Assembly: GCF_023476645.1 (NCBI RefSeq) | Contig: NZ_JAMCOJ010000002.1 | Location: forward strand, 343,561-407,560 | Length of the DNA stretch: 64,000 nucleotides | Direction of reading: 5' to 3' | DNA from: Cellulophaga sp. 20_2_10 | GTDB lineage: Bacteria; Bacteroidota; Bacteroidia; Flavobacteriales; Flavobacteriaceae | Shown: in pieces, positions 36,156 to 46,300 of the stretch | How positions within the stretch are numbered: the stretch's first letter is position 1 | Layout: every line of letters begins with the position of its first letter | Notes under the pieces: model-generated | Databases searched by the model: none | Seen by the model: only the letters and a program-made list of their open reading frames with translations | Told to the model about the DNA's origin: nothing | Position numbers and translations under genes: made by a program

Positions 36156-36403
36156 TTATTTGGTTTCGTTGTTTTTGTCTCTACTATTTTATCGTTTAGC
36201 ATTTGCCTGTCGTTATTGGTCTAAAATTATTTTCAGTATAAATAAAAAAAAGAATATTTATAAAGAGTTGTTGTACAGTATAAAACTAGATAGCCCTGCT
36301 TTGTACTATATGCAGAATAGGACGCGTGAAAAGTATAAAAAATAATTTAATTAACAACTAAATTATAATAAGGTTAAAATAAAGTTACCAATAATATAAG
36401 ATT

Positions 36404-37465
36404 ATGAGTGTAGATACTTCTGTAAAAACCAAACAAAAAATAGCTGTTTTTCTTTTTTTATTATACCTAGGTTGTGCTGCTGCGGCTGCCCAAGAAATGC
36501 CAAAAAAATATACAGCTTTTAAAGTGTTAGATAGTCTAACTGTAGATGGTTTAGATACAGAGGAATCTTGGAAAAATGCAGAGTGGTCAGATATTTTTAT
36601 AGATATTGAAGGAGATAAAAAAGCAAATTATACCACAAGAGTTAAAATGCTTTGGGATGCAAAATACCTGTATTTTTTCACAAAATTAGAAGAGCCTCAT
36701 ATTTGGGGAGATATAACAAAAAGGGATGCTGTAATTTTTCATAACAACGATTTTGAAATCTTCATAGACCCTAAAGGCACCACTCATAATTATATGGAAT
36801 TAGAGGTAAATGTGTTAAATACCGTTTGGGATTTGTTGCTTACAAAAACCTATAGTCAAGGTGGTGCCGCTATAAATAATTGGGATATAAACGGATTAAA
36901 ATCTGCCGTACATGTAAACGGAACTTTAAATAATAGTTCTGATACAGATAAAAGCTGGACAGTTGAAATTGCTATTCCTTGGGCAGCTATGTTAGAACCT
37001 TCTAATTTAAAAACAATACCTGTAAATGATTTTTGGCGTATAAATTTTTCGCGAGTGCAATGGCAGCATACTATTACAGATGGTACGTATGCAAAAAAGA
37101 AAGATGCTAATGGTAAAGCACTACCAGAGTACAATTGGGTTTGGTCTCCGCAAGGTGTAATTAATATGCATAAGCCTAATAAATGGGGTTATGTTTATTT
37201 TTCTGATGAGGTGGATGGATCTCTACCAGAATGGAATATTCCAAAAGACGAACATCTTAAATGGTATTTGTATGATGTTTTTTTAAACTTTGTAGATCAT
37301 AAGGATGAAAAATTAATACAACCTAAAAAGGTATTAGGTGCACTAATAAAACCTACGTTAGAAAAGCATACAACAGGATTTAATATTTGGGTAAAGAGTC
37401 CATTTACAAATAAAATACTAGCAATTAAAGAAGATGGTAAATTTAGTAGTTATGAAGCAGAATAA
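36404..37465 (+). CDS. Exported CBM9-like carbohydrate-binding protein
   Basis: A 353-residue secreted protein: the signal peptide runs to about residue 30 (LGCAAAAAQ). The mature part is a CBM9-like domain (about 40-240): FKVLDSLTVDGLDTEESWKN, TRVKMLWDAKYLYFFTKLEE, NNDFEIFIDPKGTTHNYMEL, WTVEIAIPWAAM, FWRINFSRVQW. The C-terminal 100 residues are an uncharacterised extension with Trp-rich patches. Such proteins occur in polysaccharide utilisation loci, presumably binding sugars at the cell surface or in the periplasm. First gene of the operon, overlapping the next gene. Confidence 0.85.
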   Translation: MSVDTSVKTKQKIAVFLFLLYLGCAAAAAQEMPKKYTAFKVLDSLTVDGLDTEESWKNAEWSDIFIDIEGDKKANYTTRVKMLWDAKYLYFFTKLEEPHIWGDITKRDAVIFHNNDFEIFIDPKGTTHNYMELEVNVLNTVWDLLLTKTYSQGGAAINNWDINGLKSAVHVNGTLNNSSDTDKSWTVEIAIPWAAMLEPSNLKTIPVNDFWRINFSRVQWQHTITDGTYAKKKDANGKALPEYNWVWSPQGVINMHKPNKWGYVYFSDEVDGSLPEWNIPKDEHLKWYLYDVFLNFVDHKDEKLIQPKKVLGALIKPTLEKHTTGFNIWVKSPFTNKILAIKEDGKFSSYEAE

Positions 37466-38576
37466 GATATTTTTACAGGTAGTAGTGGGTTTTTTAGCCG
37501 TGATATTGTTGTTTTCTTGTGAAGAGAAAAAATCCAAAGAAACAGTGGCTCCAGTGGCTAATGCTACTACAGATAGTTTTACATTTTGGACGTGGACATC
37601 TGCGAATGCAGAAAAAGAAGATGCTGCATACCAACAAGAGTTTGCTAAATATAACGCAAACGGAATTACAGATGTTTTAATTAATACAGGTACAGACCCT
37701 AAGTTATTAAGTAGAATTACGCCTATAGCAAAAAAAGAGGGTTTAAATGTACACGCGTGGATGTTTACAGTTAACAGACCAGGAGATGCAATTGCAGAAC
37801 AACACCCAGATTGGTACGCAGTTAGTAGAGATGGTAAATCTTGTTTTGATGAGCCACCGTATGTGGGTTATTACAAATGGTTGTGTCCTACTAGAAAAGA
37901 ATCTAAAGCACATATTTTAAGTTTGGTAGAAGGTTTAGCAAAAGTAGAAGGTGTAGCAAGTGTACATTTAGATTATATTCGTTATTCAGATATTTTTTTA
38001 CCTATTGGCTTATTACCAAAATATAATTTAAAACAAGAGGTAGAGTTACCTGAATTCGATTTTTGTTACTGTGATGTATGTGTAGCTGAGTTTGAAAAGG
38101 GGCACCATAAAAACCCTAGAGATTCAGAAAATCCTGCTATAGATATGGAGTGGAAACAGTTTCGATTAAATAAAGTAAAAGCTATTGTAGACGAAGCTTA
38201 TGAAATTGCCCATAATAACAATAAACTATTAACTGCAGCAGTATTTCCTTACCCAGAAATGGCAGATCATATGGTGCGTCAACGCTGGGATAAATGGAAC
38301 GTAGATAAAGTATTACCAATGATTTATCACAATTTTTACAATGAAGAAATAGATTGGATTGGTTATGCTACAGGAGAGGGAGTAAAAGATCTTAAAAATT
38401 CTAAAACCGAATTACATACAGGTATTTATGTGCCTGATATGTCGGTTTCTGATCTAGAAAAAGCAATTCTATTAGCAAAAGATAATGGCGCAAAAGGAGT
38501 TTCTATCTTTGATGGTAATGCACTTACAGATGAACAATTTAAAGTGATAAAAAGACTTAGTCAAGAACTAAATTAA
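37452..38576 (+). CDS. Family 10-like (GHL10/DUF187-type) putative glycoside hydrolase lipoprotein
   Basis: A 374-residue predicted lipoprotein (MKQNKIFLQVVV..., lipobox LLFSC). The catalytic-like TIM-barrel shows the GHL10 pattern: DSFTFWTWTSANAEKEDAAY, then KKEGLNVHAWMFTVNRPG, ASVHLDYIRYSDIF (the conserved DYIRY block) and WNVDKVLPMIYHNFYNEEID. An unusual CYCDVC cysteine cluster lies near residue 210. An ATG six codons upstream is possible, but the second ATG gives a cleaner lipoprotein signal. It overlaps the CBM9-like gene by 14 bases. Activity on glycans is inferred from family and context. Confidence 0.83.
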   Translation: MKQNKIFLQVVVGFLAVILLFSCEEKKSKETVAPVANATTDSFTFWTWTSANAEKEDAAYQQEFAKYNANGITDVLINTGTDPKLLSRITPIAKKEGLNVHAWMFTVNRPGDAIAEQHPDWYAVSRDGKSCFDEPPYVGYYKWLCPTRKESKAHILSLVEGLAKVEGVASVHLDYIRYSDIFLPIGLLPKYNLKQEVELPEFDFCYCDVCVAEFEKGHHKNPRDSENPAIDMEWKQFRLNKVKAIVDEAYEIAHNNNKLLTAAVFPYPEMADHMVRQRWDKWNVDKVLPMIYHNFYNEEIDWIGYATGEGVKDLKNSKTELHTGIYVPDMSVSDLEKAILLAKDNGAKGVSIFDGNALTDEQFKVIKRLSQELN

Positions 38577-38588
38577 TTGTTGCAATTT

Positions 38589-40913
38589 ATGAAGCACTCT
38601 AAATACATATTAGCCTTTTTATTGTTAGTAGCTGCTTTTGGTTGTGAAAATAAAGAAGAAAAAATATTTACAAAAGAGGATATAAATATAATTCCTAAAC
38701 CACTATTTACAAAGCTAAACACCGGTAGTTTTAGGTTTACGAATGCCACCAAATTAGTTGCAGAAACAAAAGAACAACAAAATTTATTGCGCTCTTTTTC
38801 TATTAAATTGGAGAAAGTCTCTGGCATAAAAACAGAAGTTGTTTCTACAGTACCCACAAGTAATTATATTCAGTTTGTGGTAGATACTACTTTAAAAGAA
38901 GAGGAGTATAACCTGGCAATAAAAACAAATACAATAGTTGTAAAAGCAAATGCATATTCAGGTTTTGTTTATGGTCTAGAAACTATTAAACAACTACTTC
39001 CTGTAACTATAGAAAGTGCTACGTTGGTACAAGAAGATTGGGTTGTTCCTAATCTAGAAATTAGAGATACTCCTCGTTTTAAATGGCGTGGTTTAATGTT
39101 AGATGTTTCTCGTCATTTCTTTGAGGTAGATTATATTAAAAAAACCTTAGACCGTATGGCAATGCTAAAAATGAATACTTTTCATTGGCATTTGGTAGAC
39201 GATCAAGGCTGGCGTATAGAAATAAAAAAATATCCAAAACTTACAGAAGTGGGTGGTTTTAGAGTAGACCAAGAAGATAAGCCTTGGAACGCTAGACCTA
39301 ACGCTTCTTTAGGAACAGAAGCTGCTTACGGTGGTTTTTATACCCAAGAACAAATAAAAGAAGTTGTTGCTTATGCAGCAGAAAGAGGTATTACGGTAGT
39401 TCCAGAAATAGAAATGCCTGCTCATGTTAGTAGTGCAATAGCAGCGTATCCAGAATTTTCTTGTTTTGCTAAACCTATTGTGGTTCCGTCTGGTGGTGTT
39501 TGGCCAATAACGGATATTTACTGCGCTGGAAAAGAAGAAACGTTTACTTTTATAGAGGATGTTTTAACAGAGGTGATGAATTTGTTTCCGTCTAAATATA
39601 TACACGCTGGCGGAGATGAAGCTACTAAAACCAATTGGAAAACCTGTCCGCATTGTGCAGCTAGAATACAGGCAGAAGGTTTAACAAACGTAGAAGAGTT
39701 GCAAAGCTATTTTATTAAAAGAATAGAAGGTTTTATAAGTTCTAAAGACCGAGTTTTAATTGGTTGGGACGAGATTTTAGAAGGAGGTTTGGCACCTGGA
39801 GCAACGGTGATGAGTTGGCGAGGTGTAAAAGGAGGTTTAGAAGCATCTGCAGAAGGGCATGATGTTGTAATGACTCCAGGAACACATTGTTATTTTGATC
39901 ATTACCAAGGAGACCAAGATAAAGAACCTCTTGCTTTTGGTGGGTATACACCTTTACGTAAAGTGTATAATTTTGATCCTGTAGTAGAGGGTATGTCTGT
40001 TGCACAAGAAAAGCACGTGTTAGGCGGACAAGCTAATCTATGGGCAGAGTATTTGCCAACAGAAGAGCAGTCCGAGTATATGATTTTTCCTAGACTAGCA
40101 GCTATGTCAGAAGCTGTATGGAGTTCAAAGGAAAATAAGGATTGGACAAATTTTTCAGGCCGCGTAAAAGAGTTGTTTAAGCGTTACGATGTAATGGGGG
40201 TTAATTATGCTAAAAGTGCTTATCAAATTACAACAGATACTAAAATTGATGTAAAAACGGGAATTTTAACCATTGCTTTAAAAAATGAATTTCCTAATTC
40301 TGATATTAGATATTCTATAGATGGTAGTGCTGTTCATCAATCTTCATTTCAATATAAAAAACCTATTACGTTAACTGCTTCAACAAAGATAAAAGCAGCA
40401 ATGTTTGAAAACGGAAAAAAAGTAGGCCCGGTTTTAGAGAAAGAAATTAACTACCATAAAGCTACTGCTAAGGAGGTTGTTTACAAAGAGGAGTATCATA
40501 AAAGTTACCAAGGAGCAAAAGAAGTGGGATTGGTAAATGTGCTGCGAGGTTCTAAAAATTTCCACGACGGTCAATGGCAAGGCTGGTTAGGTAACAATAT
40601 GGAAGTGGTTATAGATTTAGAGAAAGAAACCGAATTTTCTAAAATGACTTTAGGTACATTAGAAAATCAAGGTTCTGGTATTTATTTTCCAATAAAAGTT
40701 GAAGTGTTTACATCTAAACATAGAAAAAAGTTTACCAAAGTAGGAGAGATTAGTAGAGCATTTAAAATCAATGGAAAATCAGAATTAAAAGATTTTACAA
40801 TAGATTTTGATCAAACAAAAGCAAGGTATATCAAAGTAGTAGCAACGAACTTAAGCCGTCCGCCAACAGGAGGAGGAGCTTGGTTGTTTGTAGATGAAAT
40901 TGTTGTAGAATAA
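38589..40913 (+). CDS. GH20 beta-N-acetylhexosaminidase lipoprotein
   Basis: Removes terminal beta-linked GlcNAc or GalNAc. From the ATG at 38589 the product has 774 residues, with lipobox AAFGC (Cys19). Order: GH20b-type N-terminal domain (about 35-160); GH20 barrel (about 163-530) with FHWHLVDDQGWRIEIKKYP (from 198) and the catalytic pair Asp343-Glu344 in HAGGDEAT; chitobiase C-terminal-like module (about 550-620: IRYSIDGSAVHQSSFQYKKP); and discoidin-like module (about 630-774: LRGSKNFHDGQWQGWLGNN, ending GGGAWLFVDEIVVE). It lies in the same operon as a GH92 mannosidase, which suggests action on N-glycan-like substrates. Confidence 0.94.
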   Translation: MKHSKYILAFLLLVAAFGCENKEEKIFTKEDINIIPKPLFTKLNTGSFRFTNATKLVAETKEQQNLLRSFSIKLEKVSGIKTEVVSTVPTSNYIQFVVDTTLKEEEYNLAIKTNTIVVKANAYSGFVYGLETIKQLLPVTIESATLVQEDWVVPNLEIRDTPRFKWRGLMLDVSRHFFEVDYIKKTLDRMAMLKMNTFHWHLVDDQGWRIEIKKYPKLTEVGGFRVDQEDKPWNARPNASLGTEAAYGGFYTQEQIKEVVAYAAERGITVVPEIEMPAHVSSAIAAYPEFSCFAKPIVVPSGGVWPITDIYCAGKEETFTFIEDVLTEVMNLFPSKYIHAGGDEATKTNWKTCPHCAARIQAEGLTNVEELQSYFIKRIEGFISSKDRVLIGWDEILEGGLAPGATVMSWRGVKGGLEASAEGHDVVMTPGTHCYFDHYQGDQDKEPLAFGGYTPLRKVYNFDPVVEGMSVAQEKHVLGGQANLWAEYLPTEEQSEYMIFPRLAAMSEAVWSSKENKDWTNFSGRVKELFKRYDVMGVNYAKSAYQITTDTKIDVKTGILTIALKNEFPNSDIRYSIDGSAVHQSSFQYKKPITLTASTKIKAAMFENGKKVGPVLEKEINYHKATAKEVVYKEEYHKSYQGAKEVGLVNVLRGSKNFHDGQWQGWLGNNMEVVIDLEKETEFSKMTLGTLENQGSGIYFPIKVEVFTSKHRKKFTKVGEISRAFKINGKSELKDFTIDFDQTKARYIKVVATNLSRPPTGGGAWLFVDEIVVE

Positions 40914-40923
40914 ATAGATAAAT

Positions 40924-43131
40924 ATGAGATTTAAAATTTTAAGTATTTTTTTGGTTGCAGTTGCATTTGTTTATGCGCAAGAGCCTGTAGATTATGTAAA
41001 TCCGTTTATTGGCACTTCTAATTTTGGAGCAACAAACCCTGGAGCTATTGCACCAAGAGGTATGGCAAGTGTATCTCCTTTTAATGTAGCTGTAGAGAAA
41101 GATGCTGGTTGGTTGTCTAACCCCTATGTAAAACAAAATACCTTTTTAACAGGTTTTACTCACGTTAACTTAAGTGGTGTTGGTTGTCCAGATTTGGGAG
41201 TAATATTAACAATGCCTACAACAGGAGTACTTAAAACAAACCATATGGACTATGGAACTACATATACAGATGAGGTTTCTAGAGCAGGTTACTATTCGGT
41301 TAACTTATCAAAATACAACATTAAAACAGAACTTACTGCAACAACAAGAGTAGGTGTTTCTAGATATAGTTTTCCTGCAGGAGAATCTAATATACTTGTA
41401 AACCTTGGATTGGGTTTAACCAATGAGCAAGGTGCTATGGTAAAAGTAGTTTCTAATACAGAGATTGAGGGGATGCGTACTGTTGGTTCTTTTTGTTACA
41501 ATAGCCCAGAACACGCTTATCCGGTATATTTTGTTGCTAAATTCTCTAAACCAGCCGAAGAATTTGGTGCCTGGAAAAAACCTAGAAAATACAATGGTGT
41601 AGAAGCGCAATGGATGACTTATAATGGTAAAACCAGACTTATGAAGGGGTATACTAAAGAGGTTGTTGGCGATAGTATTGGTGCATATATGCGTTACAAT
41701 TTTAAGCAAAAAACGAGTGTTGAGGTTAAAATAGGGGTTTCTTATGTGAGTATAGAAAACGCTAGAGAAAATCTAGAAAAAGAAACAGCAACTAAAAGTT
41801 TTGAGGACATATACTCGGAGACAAAAGCAGCTTGGAACAAGAATTTATCAACGGTGGAAGTAGAAGGTGGTACAACCGATGATAAAACAATATTTTACAC
41901 AGCATTGTATCATACACAAATACACCCAAATACGTTAAACGATTTTAATGGGGACTATCCAGAAATTGCAACTGGTAAAATTGGAAATACAAAAGGAACT
42001 AGATATACTGTTTTTTCACTTTGGGATACCTACAGAAATTACCATCCGTTAATGAGCACCTTGTACCCAGCACAACAATCTAATATGGTTAATAGTATGC
42101 TGTCTATGTATAAAGAGAATGGTTGGTTGCCTAAATGGGAGTTAAACTCAACCGAAACTTTTACAATGGTTGGTGACCCTGCACCTGTAGTTATCGCAGA
42201 TACCTATTTACGTGGTATTACAGATTTTAATGTTGATGAGGCATATGCTGCAATGGTAAAAGGAGCAACTCAGCTAAATAATAATCCGTTGCGACCAGGA
42301 ATTAAGGAATATTGGAAAAATGGATATTTAAGTGTTGACGGAGGCGGAGAAGGACCTGTTTCTTCAACCGAAGAATATAACATATCTGACTTTGCAATAG
42401 CACAATTAGCAAAGGCATTGGGTAAAAAAGACGATTATAAAAAGTTCTATAATCAGTCTTTATCATACAGAAAATTGTTTGATAAAAAACTTAAACTAAT
42501 GCGACCAAAAAATAGTGATGGTACTTGGTACACACCCTTTGATCCATACAAAGGAGCTAATTTTGAAAAAAATGTTGGGTATATAGAAGGTAACGCTTGG
42601 CAATATGCTTTTATGGTACCGCATGATATAAAGGGATTAATGAAATTAATGGGAGGTAAAAAACAATTTGTATCTCATTTAGATTATATTTTTGAGAATA
42701 ACCAGTTTGATATGGCTAACGAGCCAGACATAGCATATCCCTTTTTATACAACTACAGTAAAGGAGACGAGTGGAAAACGCAACAACGTGTACAACAATT
42801 AATAAAAACATATTTTACAAATACACCAGCAGGTTTACCAGGTAATGATGATACAGGTACTATGTCTGCTTGGTTGGTATATGCAATGATGGGTATATAT
42901 CCTGTTAGTCCGGCTACACCAATTTATACTATTTCTACGCCAAGGTTTACATCTATGACCCTTCATTTAGATACTACCTATTACAAAAATGAAAAGTTGG
43001 TTATAAAAAGAACAGGAGATTTAGACGGAAAAATAAAGTCCATTACATTAAATAATAAAGCTGTACAAGGTTACTTTATTAGTCATCAAGACTTATTAAA
43101 CGGTACTGTTTTAGAAATAAATATGGATTAA
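40924..43131 (+). CDS. GH92 alpha-mannosidase
   Basis: An exo-acting calcium-dependent alpha-mannosidase, probably periplasmic or surface-exposed. The 735-residue product has a cleavable signal (VAFVYAQ). Early motifs are VDYVNPFIGTSNFGATNPGA and FLTGFTHVNLSGVGCPDLG. The catalytic barrel shows YTVFSLWDTYRNYHPL, NGWLPKWELNSTETFTMVGD, IEGNAWQYAFMVPHD (the region of the general acid Glu) and GLPGNDDTGTMSAWLVYAMM (the region of the base Asp residues). Length is typical. Ten bases downstream of the GH20 gene. Linkage preference cannot be read with confidence. Confidence 0.95.
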   Translation: MRFKILSIFLVAVAFVYAQEPVDYVNPFIGTSNFGATNPGAIAPRGMASVSPFNVAVEKDAGWLSNPYVKQNTFLTGFTHVNLSGVGCPDLGVILTMPTTGVLKTNHMDYGTTYTDEVSRAGYYSVNLSKYNIKTELTATTRVGVSRYSFPAGESNILVNLGLGLTNEQGAMVKVVSNTEIEGMRTVGSFCYNSPEHAYPVYFVAKFSKPAEEFGAWKKPRKYNGVEAQWMTYNGKTRLMKGYTKEVVGDSIGAYMRYNFKQKTSVEVKIGVSYVSIENARENLEKETATKSFEDIYSETKAAWNKNLSTVEVEGGTTDDKTIFYTALYHTQIHPNTLNDFNGDYPEIATGKIGNTKGTRYTVFSLWDTYRNYHPLMSTLYPAQQSNMVNSMLSMYKENGWLPKWELNSTETFTMVGDPAPVVIADTYLRGITDFNVDEAYAAMVKGATQLNNNPLRPGIKEYWKNGYLSVDGGGEGPVSSTEEYNISDFAIAQLAKALGKKDDYKKFYNQSLSYRKLFDKKLKLMRPKNSDGTWYTPFDPYKGANFEKNVGYIEGNAWQYAFMVPHDIKGLMKLMGGKKQFVSHLDYIFENNQFDMANEPDIAYPFLYNYSKGDEWKTQQRVQQLIKTYFTNTPAGLPGNDDTGTMSAWLVYAMMGIYPVSPATPIYTISTPRFTSMTLHLDTTYYKNEKLVIKRTGDLDGKIKSITLNNKAVQGYFISHQDLLNGTVLEINMD

Positions 43132-43392
43132 GAGTACTTTTTTTAACAAGTTTTTTCCTTTGTAATCTTCTAATTATCTAGTAGTTGTAAGGTTTTGTGC
43201 TTGTTTGGTTTAACATAAGATAGCAAGTATTAAGCAAATGGTTAACGCTTATTCCTTTTTTGTACCTCTTTTTAATGTCGCTTAGCTTTTCCACAAAGTT
43301 GTTAGTCGAATTAATTTCTGTCTTTAACATGAATAGGCAAAATTTAATCATTAATTAACTAAAACTAACGTAACAATTAAACTCAATTAAGT

Positions 43393-46300
43393 ATGCAAAG
43401 AAAAACTCATTACTTACTATTGTTTGTGCTGTTTCTCCTTACCACTGGTATGGTAGCACAGAGCAAGACTGTAACCGGTACGGTTACAGATGAATCTGGG
43501 ATGCCTCTCTTGGGGGTTAATGTATTAGAGAAAGGAACTTCTAACGGTACATCTACAGATTTTGATGGAAAATATACTATAACTGTTGCAGATGAATCTT
43601 CTGTTTTAGAATTTACATCTATTGGTTATACGCTTAAAACTTCTTTTGTAACAGGTAAAACTACTGTAAATGTTACAATGGCTGAGGATGCAGAACAATT
43701 AGGCGAAGTTGTTGTAACGGCTTTAGGTATTAAAAAGGAAGCAAAAGCACTAGGATATTCATTAACAGAAGTTGGTGGAGACGAATTATCTAATGTAAAA
43801 CAAGTTAGTGCAATTAACTCTTTACAGGGTAAAGTAGCTGGTGTAAACATTACACAAAACTCTACAGGTGCAGCAGGTTCTAGTAGAGTAATTATTCGTG
43901 GTAATAGTACATTAACGGGTAATAACCAGCCACTATACGTAGTAGATGGTATTCCTATTGGTAATGATAACAATGGATCATCTGGCACATACGGAGGTAG
44001 TGACGGTGGTGATGGTATCTCTAGTATTAATCCAGATGATATAGCTACTGTAAGTGTGTTAAAAGGTGGTGCAGCAGCAGCTCTTTACGGATCTAGAGCA
44101 GGTAATGGTGTTATTATTATAACAACAAAAAATGGTTCTCAGAAAAAAGGATTAGGAGTAGAAATAAGTAGTTCTGTTACTTTTGATGAGGTAGATACTT
44201 CTTTAACAGATTTTCAAACTACATACGGACAAGGAACTAGAGGTAGAGTACCATCTAACCAGTCTGAAGCTTTTGATTTAGGTTTATCTTCTTGGGGTCC
44301 AAAATTAGATGGCTCTAGTGTTGTACAGTGGGATGGTGTAGAAAGACCTTATTCTTATGCAGGTGATAATAGAGAGCATTTTTATAGAACAGGTACTACG
44401 TTTATTAATACAATTGCAATAACTAGTGGTTCTGAAAATATGAGTTACAGACTTTCTGTATCTGATCTTGATAATGAAGATATTGTTCCTAATTCAGGAA
44501 TTAACAGAAAATCTTTTTCTTTAAACACAAGTGCAGTATTAGCAGATAAATTAACGAGTCAGGTTAACGTAAAATACATAGTAGAAAATGCAACTAATAG
44601 ACCAAGATTATCTGATGCTCCTGGTAATGCAAACTATTCTGTAGCATTACTTTCTCCTAACATAGATGTACGTGATATGAATCCGGGTGCAAATCCAGAT
44701 GGATCTGAAAGAGGATATTCTGCAAACATATACTCTCAAAACCCATACTACGCAGCTTATAACTTTAGCAATGAAGATTCTAAAAATAGAATTATAGCTT
44801 CTACTTCTCTACGTTACGAGATTTTAGATTGGTTATATGCTTCTACTCGTGTTGGTGTAGATCATTATACAAGAAAAGCAACTAATGTAGAACCTTGGGG
44901 AACAGCTTATAAAGTTTTAGGAGGTATGACAGAGACTGAGGGAAGATATACTCAGATTGATGCAGATGTAATGTTAGGTGTAAATAAAGCTATTACAGAT
45001 AAATTTACCATAGATGGTTTATTAGGTGCAAACTCGAACCATATTAAAACTGAAAATTTATATTTAGGAGGAGACAATTTTGTTGTTCCTGGTTTTGAAG
45101 ATATTTCTAATTTAAGAGATCAGTCTAGAAGTAGAGACTACCAAGAGAGAAAAATTTCTGGTATTTATGGTTCTCTAGGTTTTGCTTATGATAAATGGGC
45201 TTACTTAACATTTACAGGGAGAAACGATTGGTTTTCTACATTATCTTACCCTGGTAAAACAACACCAAATAACGAATTTTACTTCTCTGTAAATTCTAGT
45301 ATTATTTTATCTGATGTTTTAGAGTTACCAAGCTTTATAGATTTCTTAAAAATTAGAGGTGGTTATTCTGGTGTAGCTGGTGGTGGAGATTCTGCCTATC
45401 AATTATCTCCAACATATCAAATATTTGGACAAGGACATCAAGGGCAAACATTAGGTAGAATTAACGGTAGTTCAGTTCCTAACGCAGATTTAGTTCCTTG
45501 GGAAAAGGATGAAACTGAAATTGGTTTAGATCTTAGACTTTTTGGTAGTAGATTATCTTTAGATGTTGCTTATTATCAAAATGAAACAACAAAAGATATT
45601 GTAAATATTTCTACATCTGTATTCTCTGGTTACGATAGTGCTACGGCAAATATTGGTAGCTTAGAAAATAAAGGTATAGAGTTTTTAATATCTGGAACAC
45701 CAATAAAAACTGAGGATTTTAGTTGGAACACAAGCTTTAATGGAGCTTATAATAAAAGTGAAGTTACTGCAACTAATGATGACGGAAATCCTATTAGTTT
45801 AGATGAGCCAAGAACACAAAATGCTAGAATTACGCATATTGTAGGTGAGCCTTACGGTTCAATCGTAGGTGTATCTTATAATAGAGATGATACAGGTAAT
45901 ATTATTTACGATATAGATTCTGATGGTGTGCCAATTGCACAAGAAGGTGAACGTAAAATATTAGGAGAAGGTGTGCCACCATTAACTTTAGGATGGAGTA
46001 ACACATTTAGATACAAAGATTTTAATCTTGGATTTTTAATAGATGGTAAATTTGGTGGGCAGATATTGTCTGGTACTAATGCATTAGGCTATAGTACAGG
46101 TTTACATAAAACAACTTTAGAAGGAAGAGAAAATGGATTAGAAGTTTCAGGGATAGATGGAGATACAGCTTTGCCATTTACAACAACAGTTGCTCCAGAA
46201 GATTTGCAAACATACTACGGAAGAGTTAGTCGTATTGCAGAAGAGTTTGTTGAGGATTCAGATTACATAAAATTTAGAGAACTTAGTATTGGTTACACTT

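Noticed and set aside
36148-36345. A 65-codon plus-strand frame in the divergent region before the CBM9-like gene
   Set aside because: It overlaps the kinase start, has no recognisable domain, and lies where promoters for both directions are expected. A small membrane peptide cannot be excluded but is not supported.
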